From: Prevotella sp.
GTDB lineage: Bacteria > Bacteroidota > Bacteroidia > Bacteroidales > Bacteroidaceae
Length of the DNA stretch: 64,000 nt
Assembly: GCA_017430675.1 (NCBI GenBank)
Contig: JAFRMM010000195.1
Location: 27,519 to 91,518, forward strand
Direction of reading: 5' to 3'
This document shows positions 1-9,688 of the stretch, piece by piece. How positions within the stretch are numbered: position 1 is the stretch's first letter; every line of letters begins with the position of its first letter. The translations under genes were made by a program, and so were the position numbers. The notes under the pieces were generated by a model. It saw nothing but the letters and a program-made list of their open reading frames with translations. It was not told where the DNA came from and did not search any database.

Positions 1-1115
1 ATCTTGCAGGTGGGATGGAGAGAGTATTAACCCTCAAGGCGAATTATTTCGCTGATCATTTTGACTATGATATCACAATTGTCATTACCGATGGTGATGG
101 GAAGAAAACGTTCTATCCTCTTTCAGAGAAAGTGAAAGTCATAAATCTTGATATCAATTTTGAGGAATTGTGGAATCAGCCATTCATAAAAAAGATTATA
201 CTTTATATAAAGAAGCAACGTCAATATAAGAGGAAACTTACGGCCTGTCTAAAGCAATTACATCCCGATATAACAATCAGTATGCTGCGAAGGGAGATAA
301 ACTTCATTACCTCCATCAATGACGGCAGCAAGAAAATCGGTGAAATACATATTAATAAGGCCCATTTCCGCACATTTGAAGAACATGAGAAGAGTATTGT
401 GAAAGATATCTTCTCAAAATATTGGATGCACACACTTATTGGGAATCTTAAGAAACTTGACCGATTTGTGGTGCTTACGGATCAGGATAAATCTTCATGG
501 CATGAACTGAAGAACGTTGAAGTAATACCGAACCCACTTTCATTCACATCGACAAATCATAGTAACTATACGAACAAACGTATTATTGCCGTTGGAAGGT
601 ATTGCCATGAGAAAGGATACGACCATCTGCTACAGGCATGGGCTTCCATTCAAGACCAGTGCCCGGAATGGCGTTTGGACGTGTATGGTGATGGGGACCG
701 AAGCAACTATCTCGAACTCCTTGACAGGTTAGGTATAGACAGCAACAGATGTGCGCTGAACCCTGCCACTCCAGAAATCCAGAAAGAATTTGAAGGCAGT
801 TCAATGGCTGTATGTAGTTCACGCTTTGAAGGATTCGGACTGGTTATCATTGAGGCTATGGCTTGTGGAGTGCCTGTGGTATCATTCGATTGTCCTTGGG
901 GACCGCGTTCTATCATTCAGGATGGTATAGACGGTTTACTTGTTGAGAATGGAAATGTGGATAAGTTAGCAAAAGCCATCATAAAATTAGTATTTGATGA
1001 TGATCAGAGAACAAAGATGGGAATAAATGCAAGCGTGAACGTTCAACGTTTTTCTATAGAAGCCATCGCTAACAGGTGGAAAGCATTGTTTGAGGAAGTT
1101 GTAGAAGATAAATAA
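1..1115 (+). CDS. GT4 family glycosyltransferase, 5' end outside window
   Basis: Retaining glycosyltransferase of the GT-B fold (GT4), expected to add a sugar from a nucleotide-sugar donor to a lipid-linked glycan at the cytoplasmic face of the inner membrane. The reading frame is open to the left edge, and the residues just before the first ATG (position 15) read LAGG, giving LAGGMERVL. This is the usual N-terminal glycine-rich acceptor loop of GT4 enzymes, so the true start lies left of the window and the ATG at 15 is internal. The C-terminal domain has VGRYCHEKGYDHLL and the E-x7-E donor motif in FEGFGLVIIEAMACG. It closely resembles the GT4 encoded at 3119-4252. Its stop codon abuts the stop of the convergent gene at 1116 with no spacer. 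Donor and acceptor sugars cannot be read from sequence. Confidence 0.9.
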   Translation, partial: LAGGMERVLTLKANYFADHFDYDITIVITDGDGKKTFYPLSEKVKVINLDINFEELWNQPFIKKIILYIKKQRQYKRKLTACLKQLHPDITISMLRREINFITSINDGSKKIGEIHINKAHFRTFEEHEKSIVKDIFSKYWMHTLIGNLKKLDRFVVLTDQDKSSWHELKNVEVIPNPLSFTSTNHSNYTNKRIIAVGRYCHEKGYDHLLQAWASIQDQCPEWRLDVYGDGDRSNYLELLDRLGIDSNRCALNPATPEIQKEFEGSSMAVCSSRFEGFGLVIIEAMACGVPVVSFDCPWGPRSIIQDGIDGLLVENGNVDKLAKAIIKLVFDDDQRTKMGINASVNVQRFSIEAIANRWKALFEEVVEDK

Positions 1116-2117
1116 CTAATAATTACTCTTCAATGTAAGAACCTTTATTGCCCTACGAAAATCATAATACAACACTGGGGACAACTTATATAGGAATGTG
1201 GTTATTCTCTGTTTGATGCCATGAGAGAATGAAAGGTCTGGTGCAAGATCTCTCAAACAGCAGAAAATCTCATGGCGTTCCGTACTACTTTTCACTCCCC
1301 TAAGCATCACATAGAATATCAGGCTAAATGTAACAAAAACATTGTCTTTCAGTCTAAGTCTCATCTCTTCTGACAAACCTTCGACATTACGCAGTTTCCA
1401 AGTAGCAGCAACTGCAACACAGATGTCCAGGCACTTCTTCTTGTTGAAAAAAGATGTTGCAGACATTTGCCTTCTTCTGTAGATGTTGAGCAGAGTATTT
1501 ATCTTCAGGCTTTTGGTTGATCTTATATAACACTCATTTGTAAAAGGAACATCCTGACAGGTAATTCCTGGCACAAAAGAGATGTTATTCTCTTCAAGGA
1601 AAGAACGTTTGTAAAGAGTATGCCAAACATGACACTCACCAGGATCGAGGTCTTGTAGAAAAAGTTCATCACCCTTTCTTTCCTTTATAGTCAATGGCGG
1701 TTGTACAATAGTAGTCAATTTATCTATTTCCTCATTTGTCATTTCCAAAAAATCAGCAACGACAAGATCGGCCTTGGACTCTATTGCTTTCTCAAGTAAT
1801 AAGGACAAACTATCATCAATCAGCAAATCGTCTGAGTCCGGCATAAGAATATATTCTCCCTTGGCTTTTGCGATACCATTATTACGTGCTACTGAAAGAC
1901 TCAGGTTTTCCTGATTGATAACAGTAATGTTGGAATGTTCATTGATAATATCCTGTATTACCTCCATACTGCGATCTTCTGTCCCGTCATTAACAATAAT
2001 CACTTCAAATACATTCTCATCCATATTCTGCCGGAAAATACTTTCCATACATGAACGAATGTATTTCTCCACATTGTAAACAGGTACAACGATACTCAAT
2101 AAACAATCTGCATCCAT
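1116..2117 (-). CDS. GT2 family glycosyltransferase
   Basis: GT-A fold inverting glycosyltransferase, about 333 residues. The N-terminal catalytic half shows SIVVPVYNVEKYI, IIVNDGTEDRS and a DSDD metal/nucleotide-sugar motif (MPDSDDLL). The C-terminal third is less conserved, as usual for enzymes of capsule and O-antigen loci. A TTG lies two codons upstream, but the ATG at 2117 is the better start. A TAACTTTG -7 box at 2140-2147 (minus) would leave only about 15 bases of leader. It is convergent with the GT4 to its left and divergent from the GT2 at 2270. Sugar specificity is unknown. Confidence 0.88.
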   Translation of the reverse strand: MDADCLLSIVVPVYNVEKYIRSCMESIFRQNMDENVFEVIIVNDGTEDRSMEVIQDIINEHSNITVINQENLSLSVARNNGIAKAKGEYILMPDSDDLLIDDSLSLLLEKAIESKADLVVADFLEMTNEEIDKLTTIVQPPLTIKERKGDELFLQDLDPGECHVWHTLYKRSFLEENNISFVPGITCQDVPFTNECYIRSTKSLKINTLLNIYRRRQMSATSFFNKKKCLDICVAVAATWKLRNVEGLSEEMRLRLKDNVFVTFSLIFYVMLRGVKSSTERHEIFCCLRDLAPDLSFSHGIKQRITTFLYKLSPVLYYDFRRAIKVLTLKSNY

Positions 2118-2139
2118 TAACAATAGCCTTAGTTGGTGA

Positions 2140-2147
2140 CAAAGTTA
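2140..2147 (-). promoter_or_regulatory. -7 promoter element for the GT2 at 1116-2117
   Basis: CAAAGTTA on the plus strand reads TAACTTTG on the minus strand, matching TAnnTTTG. No clear TTTG lies at the -33 distance. The predicted transcript start is about 15 bases before the ATG. Confidence 0.45.
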
Positions 2148-2242
2148 CGGAAAAAAAAAGGAAAAAGACACCTGTTTTATACAATAATAACAAAATATCG
2201 ACTTTTTTCCCCATTTTTCTTTTTCATTTCAGGCAAAATTCG

Positions 2243-2250
2243 TATATTTG
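2243..2250 (+). promoter_or_regulatory. -7 promoter element for the GT2 at 2270
   Basis: TATATTTG, followed by CA, 20 bases before the ATG at 2270. It matches the Bacteroidetes TAnnTTTG consensus. The upstream T-rich stretch has no exact TTTG at -33. Confidence 0.6.
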
Positions 2251-2269
2251 CAAATAAAATGATTTAATT

Positions 2270-3112
2270 ATGGATTGGTACGAGAAATATCTTAGTATTT
2301 ACGAAAAACCATTCAGTGAGGTCCCTCAGGACATCATTGACAAAACGCATGACCAACTTACGGCTCTTCAAAGTGATGAACCATTAATCTCTATCATTAT
2401 TGTCGCATATAATGAGGAAAAGCACTTGCAAGCATGCCTATGGTCTTTGAGTGAGATAAAATGCAAATATCCCGTAGAGTTCATCGGAGTGGATAATGAA
2501 TCCAAAGACAGAACTGCCGAGATCTATCAAAAAGCAGGCATTCCTTATTATACCGAACATCAACATACGTGCGGCTATGCACGACAATGTGGCCTGAATC
2601 AGGCGAAGGGGCGCTATGCCATGTGTATAGATTCAGACACCATATATCCCCCATATTATTTTGAGATTATGGTCGAACAACTGATGAAGCCAGGTATCTC
2701 TGCAGTTGCAGCCATGTGGAGTTTCTACCCCAATGAGAAGCATTCCAAACTTCAACTGAAGATATATGAGTTCTTCCGCGATTTATATATTCGTGTTCAG
2801 ATTATTAACCGTCCAGAACTCAGTGTCAGGGGATTAGCCTTTGGCTATGAAACCGCTAATGCTAAAAAAGAAGGATATAGAGTTGAATTACTTCGTGGCG
2901 AAGATGGGTCAATGGCATTAGCCATGAAAAAATATGGAAAGATCAAATTCGTGTTTGACCGCCGGTGTCGCGTAATCACTGGATATGGCTCATTAAAAGA
3001 AGATTCGCTGCTGGTTGCATTGTGGAACCGTTTAAAATTCTATGGAGTATCTAAACTATTTTACAAGACAGATCATTATAAAGACGCTGAAGACAACTTC
3101 CTGAAATCATAA
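2270..3112 (+). CDS. GT2 family glycosyltransferase
   Basis: GT-A fold enzyme of 280 residues. A roughly 35-residue N-terminal extension (MDWYEKYLSIYEKP...) precedes the catalytic start ISIIIVAYNEEKHL. Then come GVDNESKDRT and the metal-binding CIDSDT motif near residue 124. The YNEE form is shared with dolichol-phosphate-mannose-synthase-like GT2 enzymes, unlike the PVYN form of its neighbours, so it may act on a different acceptor. No membrane segment is evident. It is transcribed alone from its own promoter between minus-strand genes. Confidence 0.87.
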   Translation: MDWYEKYLSIYEKPFSEVPQDIIDKTHDQLTALQSDEPLISIIIVAYNEEKHLQACLWSLSEIKCKYPVEFIGVDNESKDRTAEIYQKAGIPYYTEHQHTCGYARQCGLNQAKGRYAMCIDSDTIYPPYYFEIMVEQLMKPGISAVAAMWSFYPNEKHSKLQLKIYEFFRDLYIRVQIINRPELSVRGLAFGYETANAKKEGYRVELLRGEDGSMALAMKKYGKIKFVFDRRCRVITGYGSLKEDSLLVALWNRLKFYGVSKLFYKTDHYKDAEDNFLKS

Positions 3113-3118
3113 AAAGAA

Positions 3119-4252
3119 CTATTGTATTACACTTAAATACGCTTGTTCCCATTGAGGCATTACGATCTCTTTCCTGTATCTGGCAACTGCCTTATGGGCT
3201 TCTTTCCCCATGGTCTTCCGTTCCACATCATGAGTAATCATCCATTCCATTTTACGGGCTAAGTCCATAGTATCCATTTTTGCCAATAAACCAGTCACAC
3301 CATCTTCAATAATTTCCGATGGTCCAAAAGGACAATCTGTGGCAATGACAGGAGTTCCACATGCCATAGCCTCAACAATCACCAAGCCAAATCCCTCAAA
3401 ATCAGAACACAACACGAAAAACTGGCTTTTGATATACTCTGTGTAAATGTCATGAGTTGGTGGCTTTATAACAATACGATCTACCATGCCTCTTTCTACA
3501 ATCTGGCGTTTTAGTGTCTCCTTATCTTCACCTTCGCCCAGAATAACCACATGCCATGCAGGATATCTCTCTGCAATCATGGAAAAAGCATCAATCAGAC
3601 GATCAAAACGTTTCTGTGGTGTTAAACGACCTGCACAGAGAATACGTCCTTCTACTTTTTCACAATTATTGAGAAACGGTTCGTAATGAGTTACTGGGTT
3701 AGGAATTACCTCAATATTCTTAATACCTTTTTGAGACCAACTTGTAGCATCACCCTTTGTCAAAGCAACTAACAGACTGGACCTCCTAATTGCCCTTAAT
3801 GGTTTATAAAAAAGATATAGCCACTTTTCGGTTATTCCACGTTTTATGACCTGACATCCCTGTGCCAAATGTGATTCTACAACAATAGGAATATTACCAG
3901 AAACACGCGCCACGTCACAAATAAAATTCTCGGTATTGGGAACTGCGATGACAATGACATCAGGACTGAACTGTGACACGACCTTTTTAAACCGCCGACG
4001 AAAAAGTCTTTTAAGTTGTAACGCTTTCCATACACGCATAACAACCGGGTATCGGTAAAGAGTAAAGAAATGACAATGTAGATCCACATGCTTCACTTTC
4101 TCATACAGTTTATAAGCAAGCGGTCCTTCATGTTCATAGGTTACAAACATGACATCATGTCCCCGACTGGTTAAATAAGCAGCCTTGTCTGTCAACGTGC
4201 GTTCCTGCCCACCTACAGTTGACAATAACGGAATGAAATAAATAAGTTTCAT
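3119..4252 (-). CDS. GT4 family glycosyltransferase
   Basis: GT-B fold glycosyltransferase of 377 residues. The N-terminal loop is TVGGQERT and the donor-site E-x7-E motif sits in FEGFGLVIVEAMACG, followed by DCPFGPSEII. It is a paralogue of the truncated GT4 at the left edge; both share the FEGFGLVI-x-EAMACG block. The start ATG overlaps the TGA of the upstream GT2 by four bases (ATGA), which indicates translational coupling. It ends the minus-strand block that begins at 7427. Sugar specificity is not predictable. Confidence 0.9.
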   Translation of the reverse strand: MKLIYFIPLLSTVGGQERTLTDKAAYLTSRGHDVMFVTYEHEGPLAYKLYEKVKHVDLHCHFFTLYRYPVVMRVWKALQLKRLFRRRFKKVVSQFSPDVIVIAVPNTENFICDVARVSGNIPIVVESHLAQGCQVIKRGITEKWLYLFYKPLRAIRRSSLLVALTKGDATSWSQKGIKNIEVIPNPVTHYEPFLNNCEKVEGRILCAGRLTPQKRFDRLIDAFSMIAERYPAWHVVILGEGEDKETLKRQIVERGMVDRIVIKPPTHDIYTEYIKSQFFVLCSDFEGFGLVIVEAMACGTPVIATDCPFGPSEIIEDGVTGLLAKMDTMDLARKMEWMITHDVERKTMGKEAHKAVARYRKEIVMPQWEQAYLSVIQ

Positions 4253-5316
4253 ATCGTCTCCTTCCTATGCAGGAAATCAGTTAGATGAGCAATAATATTA
4301 ACTACCGACTCCATATTGTAATAATGGCGGCGGAAGAAGCGCAACTTCTGTAAATAACACAATGGCGAGAATAAAACCAGCAAGAAGCAAGATAATAATA
4401 ATCGTCCATAACGCAATGAACGTAACAACAATTTCAGTCTGACTGCATAAAAAGCCTTCCCTGTTAGTGTAGTCATTGGGAAACGAGATAAGACATCCAC
4501 ACCATTCATTAGGTAATTACCCATAAATAGCAAATAATCTACCACCATATTCCTTTTATATCTAACAGGATTTGGAGGATTATCCAATAATATAAGAGTA
4601 CTTTTGGTATAACTCCTAATCACCTTATAAGCATTGTCTTCTGTGAATGTCGTATTAATAATAGATGAGGGATTATTCTCATATACGTATGTAACTTCGG
4701 GCATAAGAAGAACAGATGACAGATGAGAAAACAAGAGATATGACCAACTCTGATCCTCATAAAGAATACCCTTCTCAAAAAGGATCCGATGTTCTATCAA
4801 CAAGTCGCGTCTTATCATTTTATTCCACGCATAGAGATATATCTGGTGATGGAGCATGCGAGAGAAAAAAACGTTACAATCATCTATTAAGCATGGTTTT
4901 TGGATATCACGAATGAGAGTATCGCCTTCTGTACATTTTTCGACATTCCCAATTACCATATCAATGCCTGGGTGTCTTTTTAAATTATCACAGAAATAAT
5001 GAAAAGAGTCTGGTTTCAGATAATCATCAGAATCAATAAAAAAAACATAGTCACCCACAGCATTCTGCAAACCTGTATTTCGTACGGCGGACAAACCCAT
5101 ATTTTTATCATGTTCAATAATTCTAAAATTGATTTCCCCATGATAATCGGCAATCATACGACGAACAATATCCATACTCTTATCTGGTGAACAATCATCT
5201 ATAATGATACATTCAATAGATGCATCTATATAATCCTGAGCCATTACAGACTCCAGACATCTCTGAACATATTGTTCAACATTATATATAGGTATGATAA
5301 CTGATATTGAGATCAT
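4249..5316 (-). CDS. GT2 family glycosyltransferase
   Basis: Inverting GT-A fold enzyme of 355 residues. It shows SVIIPIYNVEQYVQ, IIDDCSPDKS and the FIDSDDYL metal motif near residue 95. The C-terminal portion has a hydrophobic, basic stretch around residues 285-320 (LLLRSLRYGRLLLSCFLLVLF), which may attach it to the membrane. It overlaps the downstream GT4 by four bases and follows the 5344-6378 gene by 27 bases in the same operon. Confidence 0.88.
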   Translation of the reverse strand: MISISVIIPIYNVEQYVQRCLESVMAQDYIDASIECIIIDDCSPDKSMDIVRRMIADYHGEINFRIIEHDKNMGLSAVRNTGLQNAVGDYVFFIDSDDYLKPDSFHYFCDNLKRHPGIDMVIGNVEKCTEGDTLIRDIQKPCLIDDCNVFFSRMLHHQIYLYAWNKMIRRDLLIEHRILFEKGILYEDQSWSYLLFSHLSSVLLMPEVTYVYENNPSSIINTTFTEDNAYKVIRSYTKSTLILLDNPPNPVRYKRNMVVDYLLFMGNYLMNGVDVLSRFPMTTLTGKAFYAVRLKLLLRSLRYGRLLLSCFLLVLFSPLCYLQKLRFFRRHYYNMESVVNIIAHLTDFLHRKETI

Positions 5317-5343
5317 AGAAAAATATCAATATATTCCTTCGTT

Positions 5344-6378
5344 TTAGATGAGTTTTCTTATCTTTGCAACTAATTTCATAAGCGCAACAGAAAGCGGTGC
5401 GGGTAAAATCCAAAACACATATAAGATCATATTCAAAAGTCGAGCCTGACGGAACTGTATAATATCCCCAAAACTCAATGGCGTACGCATCAATTCATGT
5501 AATTCCTGATTTGTAAAAACAGGTGATATAATGTCTTTATTCTTTAATATTTCACACACAACATAGAAATCTGTTACCATCAATTTGTACATACGACGAG
5601 GGAAATAGGATTTATTCCTAATACGATCGCTTTGCCACTTTAACTTATCTAAGCCTCTGGCAGTTCTCATGATTTCCTCTTTATCTATATGATTTCTTTT
5701 CTGGTAGTTAGAGAGAGAACCTTCGCGACAATAATAATAATATGTAATATCAGGTAATAATGCAACACGAGAAACATAAGTCGGCAGATCCATCGTGAAT
5801 AAATAATCTTCCCAGAAATTCACTGGCTGATGGCGCAAACCGTTCTTACGATATACATCTATGTCTATTAAGAAATTCCATGTCATAGCCTGAATACCAT
5901 TATATTTCCTATATGCCCAACATGCGAATTCATCTTTATTGAAAAATTGCTTAGCAGGATAACACCATGAAACCTTTGTAATAACATTATCAATATCATT
6001 AATCCGTTCATGAGAGCCATAAACCATCTCAGCCTTGTATTCCTGGGCTGCCATATACAATAACTCTATTGTGTTAGGAGCAATTGCATCATCGGCATCT
6101 AAATGATATAAATACTTACTCCTTGTCTCCTCTATAATACGATTACGAGCATTCCCTAACCCCATGTTCCTTGGCTGATGAACAATGCGAATATCCTTTC
6201 CACGGGGATGAGAACTTTGAAAATCTTCAACTATGGAAATCGACGAATCTTGACTACCATCATCACAGACCAAGAACTCAACACTTGGAAATGTCTGAGC
6301 CAGCGCAGATTCCATAGCCCGACGAATATACTTTTCCACATTATATACTGGAATTCCTATCGTTACTTCGTATTTCAT
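5344..6378 (-). CDS. GT2 family glycosyltransferase, tandem paralogue A
   Basis: GT-A fold enzyme of 344 residues. It opens with YEVTIGIPVYNVEKYI, then VCDDGSQDSS, the shared HPRGKDIRI segment and a metal motif HLDADD where the usual DSDD has Ala for Ser. It matches the neighbouring 6393-7427 product in length (344) and along its whole sequence, which points to tandem duplication. The C-terminus ends in a hydrophobic stretch (MILYVFWILPAPLSVALM) that may bind the membrane. Confidence 0.88.
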   Translation of the reverse strand: MKYEVTIGIPVYNVEKYIRRAMESALAQTFPSVEFLVCDDGSQDSSISIVEDFQSSHPRGKDIRIVHQPRNMGLGNARNRIIEETRSKYLYHLDADDAIAPNTIELLYMAAQEYKAEMVYGSHERINDIDNVITKVSWCYPAKQFFNKDEFACWAYRKYNGIQAMTWNFLIDIDVYRKNGLRHQPVNFWEDYLFTMDLPTYVSRVALLPDITYYYYCREGSLSNYQKRNHIDKEEIMRTARGLDKLKWQSDRIRNKSYFPRRMYKLMVTDFYVVCEILKNKDIISPVFTNQELHELMRTPLSFGDIIQFRQARLLNMILYVFWILPAPLSVALMKLVAKIRKLI

Positions 6379-6392
6379 TTCCCCATTTCTAT

Positions 6393-7427
6393 TTAATCAA
6401 ATTGCCCTTTGTACTTTCCTATCAGCCATATCGTAGGCTTAAAACAAAAGACAGGCAAGTGCCCCAATAACTTCAGGATCATATTTGGAATCATCAAATC
6501 ATGGAATTTCAAAATATCATAAAATGACATGGGGTGACACATAATACGTTTCATTTCATAATCAGAAAAATGTGGCACTATGCGTTGGAAGTATTTCAAT
6601 ATATGGCATACTATATAAAAACTATTCATCTCCAAATTCTTACAAAGATATGGTAAATAGTTCCTATCCCTCAAATCAATGCATTTTTCTTTTAAATAGT
6701 CTATCGTAGAAATATTCTTCATGATCTCCTCTTTACTTAGTTGTTCCCTATCTTGATAATGAGAGAGAGAACCAGGACGGCAAAGATAATGATAAGTTAT
6801 CTTAGAAATAAGAACAGCACGGCTCACTTTTGTGACCATCTGGTATGTAAAAGCCAGATCTTCCCAAAACTGTGTGTCAACAAATTGCATCTGGTGAGTA
6901 CGAAGGAAATCCATATTCATCAGACAATTACAGACTGATATTTGAAAAGTATTATAATGTTTAAATGCGTAGGAAGCCATCTCATCCTCAGACAAAAGAC
7001 AAACATCTGGTAACACATAAGATTGGTTTGGCGACTCATTTACCTTGTCAATCCTTTCCAATGAGCCATAAACGACATCCGTTTGGTACGCCTTCACCTT
7101 ATCCATCATTATTTGAATCGTATCAGGCTCTATCAAATCATCTGAATCCAGAAAAAACAAATAATTTCCTCGAGCCTCATCTATGATACGATTGCGCGTC
7201 AGGCCAACACCTTTGTTCTGGTTATTGTACAAGATGCGTATATCTTTGCCTCTTGGGTGGTTTGCTTGGAGATGTTCCACCACATGAATAGAACCATCTT
7301 CACCACAATCATCTATTATCAGATATTCAATATTGGGAAATGTCTGATTCAGAGCCGACTCCATCGTATGTTCAATGTAGCCCGCAGCCTTATAAACAGG
7401 AATACCTATGGTTACTTCATACCTCAT
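6393..7427 (-). CDS. GT2 family glycosyltransferase, tandem paralogue B
   Basis: GT-A fold enzyme of 344 residues with YEVTIGIPVYKAAGYI, IIDDCGEDGS, HPRGKDIRI and canonical FLDSDDLI. It is a tandem paralogue of 5344-6378 and the first gene of the four-gene minus-strand block 7427-3119. A TATCTTTG box lies upstream at 7506-7513. Acceptor specificity has probably diverged because the C-terminal halves differ more than the N-terminal halves. Confidence 0.88.
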   Translation of the reverse strand: MRYEVTIGIPVYKAAGYIEHTMESALNQTFPNIEYLIIDDCGEDGSIHVVEHLQANHPRGKDIRILYNNQNKGVGLTRNRIIDEARGNYLFFLDSDDLIEPDTIQIMMDKVKAYQTDVVYGSLERIDKVNESPNQSYVLPDVCLLSEDEMASYAFKHYNTFQISVCNCLMNMDFLRTHQMQFVDTQFWEDLAFTYQMVTKVSRAVLISKITYHYLCRPGSLSHYQDREQLSKEEIMKNISTIDYLKEKCIDLRDRNYLPYLCKNLEMNSFYIVCHILKYFQRIVPHFSDYEMKRIMCHPMSFYDILKFHDLMIPNMILKLLGHLPVFCFKPTIWLIGKYKGQFD

Positions 7428-7505
7428 CCTTCACATACCATCAAACTATACAAGAACGATGTACAACGCACAATTATATATTTTAGGTTATTTGTTATCA
7501 TGATG

Positions 7506-7513
7506 CAAAGATA
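7506..7513 (-). promoter_or_regulatory. -7 promoter element for the 7427-3119 operon
   Basis: CAAAGATA on the plus strand gives TATCTTTG on the minus strand. It lies 79 bases before the ATG at 7427 and no TTTG is seen at the -33 distance. Confidence 0.5.
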
Positions 7514-7532
7514 CAAAAAAAACTATTACTAC

Positions 7533-7563
7533 TTTGTTTTTTAACAGAAAAAATGTACTTTTG
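7533..7563 (+). promoter_or_regulatory. Promoter for the GT2 at 7581
   Basis: TTTG at 7533-7536, 19 bases, then TACTTTTG at 7556-7563. This is a full match to the Bacteroidetes consensus, 18 bases before the ATG at 7581. Confidence 0.75.
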
Positions 7564-7580
7564 CAACAAATTATACCAAG

Positions 7581-8489
7581 ATGATTAAAATTAGCATCAT
7601 ATTACCCATATATAATGTTGCTCCTTATTTAGAAGAAACATTTAATTCACTTATCAACCAATCATTAAAGGAGATTGAGATCATTGCTGTAAATGACGGA
7701 TCGACAGACGGGAGTGGAGAAATAATAAGAAAGTATAAAGAACGGGATTCCAGGATTATCTCTTTTTCCCAAATTAATCAAGGTCAGTCTGTTGCCAGGA
7801 ACTTAGCCCTTCAATACGCAACAGGAAAATATATCTATATGATGGATTCTGATGATGTACTGGATAACCCAGATGCTTTACGGATCTGTTATGAGTATGC
7901 TGAAAAGAATCAGGCAGATTTTATATTCTTCGATGGTGAATCATTCTCAGAAGATAATGCCAACCGCACTTCATGGAACACCAAGCGAACCCATCTCGTT
8001 GATGAAAACGAAAAACATGACGGGCATTATCTTCTCAATCTGATGCTTGATAAAAGAGTACATAATTGTGTGGTATGGCTATTATTGATCAACCGAGACT
8101 ACATGAATAATATTGGACTCAGATTCTATCCCGGCATCATCCATGAAGACGAATTGTTCACAACAATTCTCACATTAAACAGTGATAATATTTATTGTCT
8201 AAAACAGTCCTTGATCAAACACCGTATCAGATCAGCATCGACAATGGGATTACGATATACTAAAAGAAATATGGATTGTTATCTCACTGTCATTGACGAA
8301 CTGTTCAAATTTCAGGATTCCGCCATTATCCGGAAATTCGCAAAATATACTTTGAGCAAAGTGTTTTATACTGGCCACCAAATACCTTTCAATGAAAAAT
8401 TTAAGGTCTATTGGAAAGCCACTAAATCTGGATATCTCAAATATATAGGTTTCAAGTCTTCTGTCGTATTCTGGCTAAAACAGTTTTAA
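7581..8489 (+). CDS. GT2 family glycosyltransferase
   Basis: GT-A fold enzyme of 302 residues with ISIILPIYNVAPYL, AVNDGSTDGSGEI and the metal motif MMDSDDVL near residue 94. The C-terminal part is rich in aromatic and basic residues, typical of capsule GT2 enzymes. It is monocistronic with a consensus promoter, flanked by minus-strand genes on both sides. It overlaps the convergent gene at 8486 by four bases at the 3' ends. Sugar specificity is unknown. Confidence 0.88.
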   Translation: MIKISIILPIYNVAPYLEETFNSLINQSLKEIEIIAVNDGSTDGSGEIIRKYKERDSRIISFSQINQGQSVARNLALQYATGKYIYMMDSDDVLDNPDALRICYEYAEKNQADFIFFDGESFSEDNANRTSWNTKRTHLVDENEKHDGHYLLNLMLDKRVHNCVVWLLLINRDYMNNIGLRFYPGIIHEDELFTTILTLNSDNIYCLKQSLIKHRIRSASTMGLRYTKRNMDCYLTVIDELFKFQDSAIIRKFAKYTLSKVFYTGHQIPFNEKFKVYWKATKSGYLKYIGFKSSVVFWLKQF

Positions 8490-9625
8490 CTTTCATCGAC
8501 AACCCGTTTCATCTGAATTTTCCACGAAAGATGCTCTACTGTCTTGCGAATTTCCGCAGACTGGAAATGGTGCTTGTCAATGAAATCAAGAATCTGCTGA
8601 ACATCTATGGGTGATTCGTCTGGAGAGGCTTTCAGGATATAAGGTTGTTGATCAAAATCGCTATCCTGTTCACTATATATAAAAGGTATGCCACGAGTAG
8701 CATATTCGCGATTTTTCAATGTTTTAATCACCGTAATTCCACTGCGGTGACGAGCCAGACTACCAATGGCAAAACAGCATTGGTTGAAAACCTTATCCAA
8801 TTCTTCACCAAATAGTTGGCCATGGAAAATAATATAATCCTGAATACCATACTTATCAATGATTGCTTGCATACCAGGATGAAAAGCATTTGCCTTATAC
8901 CGTTCATGGGGGTGCACACCACCGACTATATGGAAATATACTTGACGAGGACTTGGCGTACGTCTATAATATTCACCAATACCAGCAATCAGACGGTCAT
9001 AACCATGCCAGATATGTACTTCTGCGACACCAATCAAATGAATGGAGTCATCTGAAGGTTTCTGATAATGATGAATAGGGGTGCTATCGAAATCCACTCC
9101 ATTACTGATACGAATTGTCCGCTGGCCAAAAATGACCTCTTCGTCTGAAAAAGTGACAATGGCAGACATTTCCTTTGCTAACCTATTACGAAACAGTTTA
9201 TCTATCTTCAACTGGAATCGTTGTCTCCAATGAAAATTCGCAAACTCCTGGTCATACGGATAGGTCGGAACCTCTGTCACCAACTTAATTCCGAGTTTGC
9301 GTAATCTCTTGAAGAATCTAATCAGGAACGGGTTCGCATTCTGGAAGCAACGGGCATAGACAAACTGAATACCATTGATTTTGCAATAATCATATATACA
9401 ATTATAATCGATGCGTTGACAAAGTCCTGCCAGAAAACCTGTTCCATAATCTTTAATCATATCATCATCCACATAACGACACCGATGACCATTATCATCA
9501 AAGCCATAATAGCACAAATGAACTTCATAACCATTTTCACGGAGACCTTTCACTTGATAGTGTATCTTTTTGCTAATGCCACTGACTTCAGAAAAGCCGT
9601 GATAGACGAGGAACAATATCTTCAT
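8486..9625 (-). CDS. GT4-like glycosyltransferase
   Basis: GT-B fold protein of 379 residues. MKILFLVYHGFSEVSGISKK is a GT4-type N-terminus with a small-residue loop. The C-terminal domain has LIGVAEVHIWHGYDRL and, where GT4 enzymes carry the donor-binding helix, GSLARHRSGITVIKTLKNRE instead of the usual E-x7-E. It belongs to a divergent subgroup and its catalytic residues cannot be confirmed from the sequence. The frame could extend to a TTG at 9643, but that would place the start inside the -7 box at 9641-9648, so the ATG at 9625 is preferred. Confidence 0.8.
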   Translation of the reverse strand: MKILFLVYHGFSEVSGISKKIHYQVKGLRENGYEVHLCYYGFDDNGHRCRYVDDDMIKDYGTGFLAGLCQRIDYNCIYDYCKINGIQFVYARCFQNANPFLIRFFKRLRKLGIKLVTEVPTYPYDQEFANFHWRQRFQLKIDKLFRNRLAKEMSAIVTFSDEEVIFGQRTIRISNGVDFDSTPIHHYQKPSDDSIHLIGVAEVHIWHGYDRLIAGIGEYYRRTPSPRQVYFHIVGGVHPHERYKANAFHPGMQAIIDKYGIQDYIIFHGQLFGEELDKVFNQCCFAIGSLARHRSGITVIKTLKNREYATRGIPFIYSEQDSDFDQQPYILKASPDESPIDVQQILDFIDKHHFQSAEIRKTVEHLSWKIQMKRVVDES

Positions 9626-9640
9626 TTCAACTTTTTTCTG

Positions 9641-9688
9641 CAAAAATAGGCAAAAATTTGGACTTATACAAAATTATTTGTATTTTTG
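9641..9688. promoter_or_regulatory. Overlapping divergent promoters
   Basis: Plus strand: TTTG 9657-9660, 20 bases, TATTTTTG 9681-9688, driving the acetyltransferase. Minus strand: TTTG (plus CAAA 9669-9672), 20 bases, TATTTTTG (plus CAAAAATA 9641-9648), driving the gene at 9625. The -33 box of each promoter lies inside the other promoter, so polymerase should occupy only one at a time. Confidence 0.75.
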
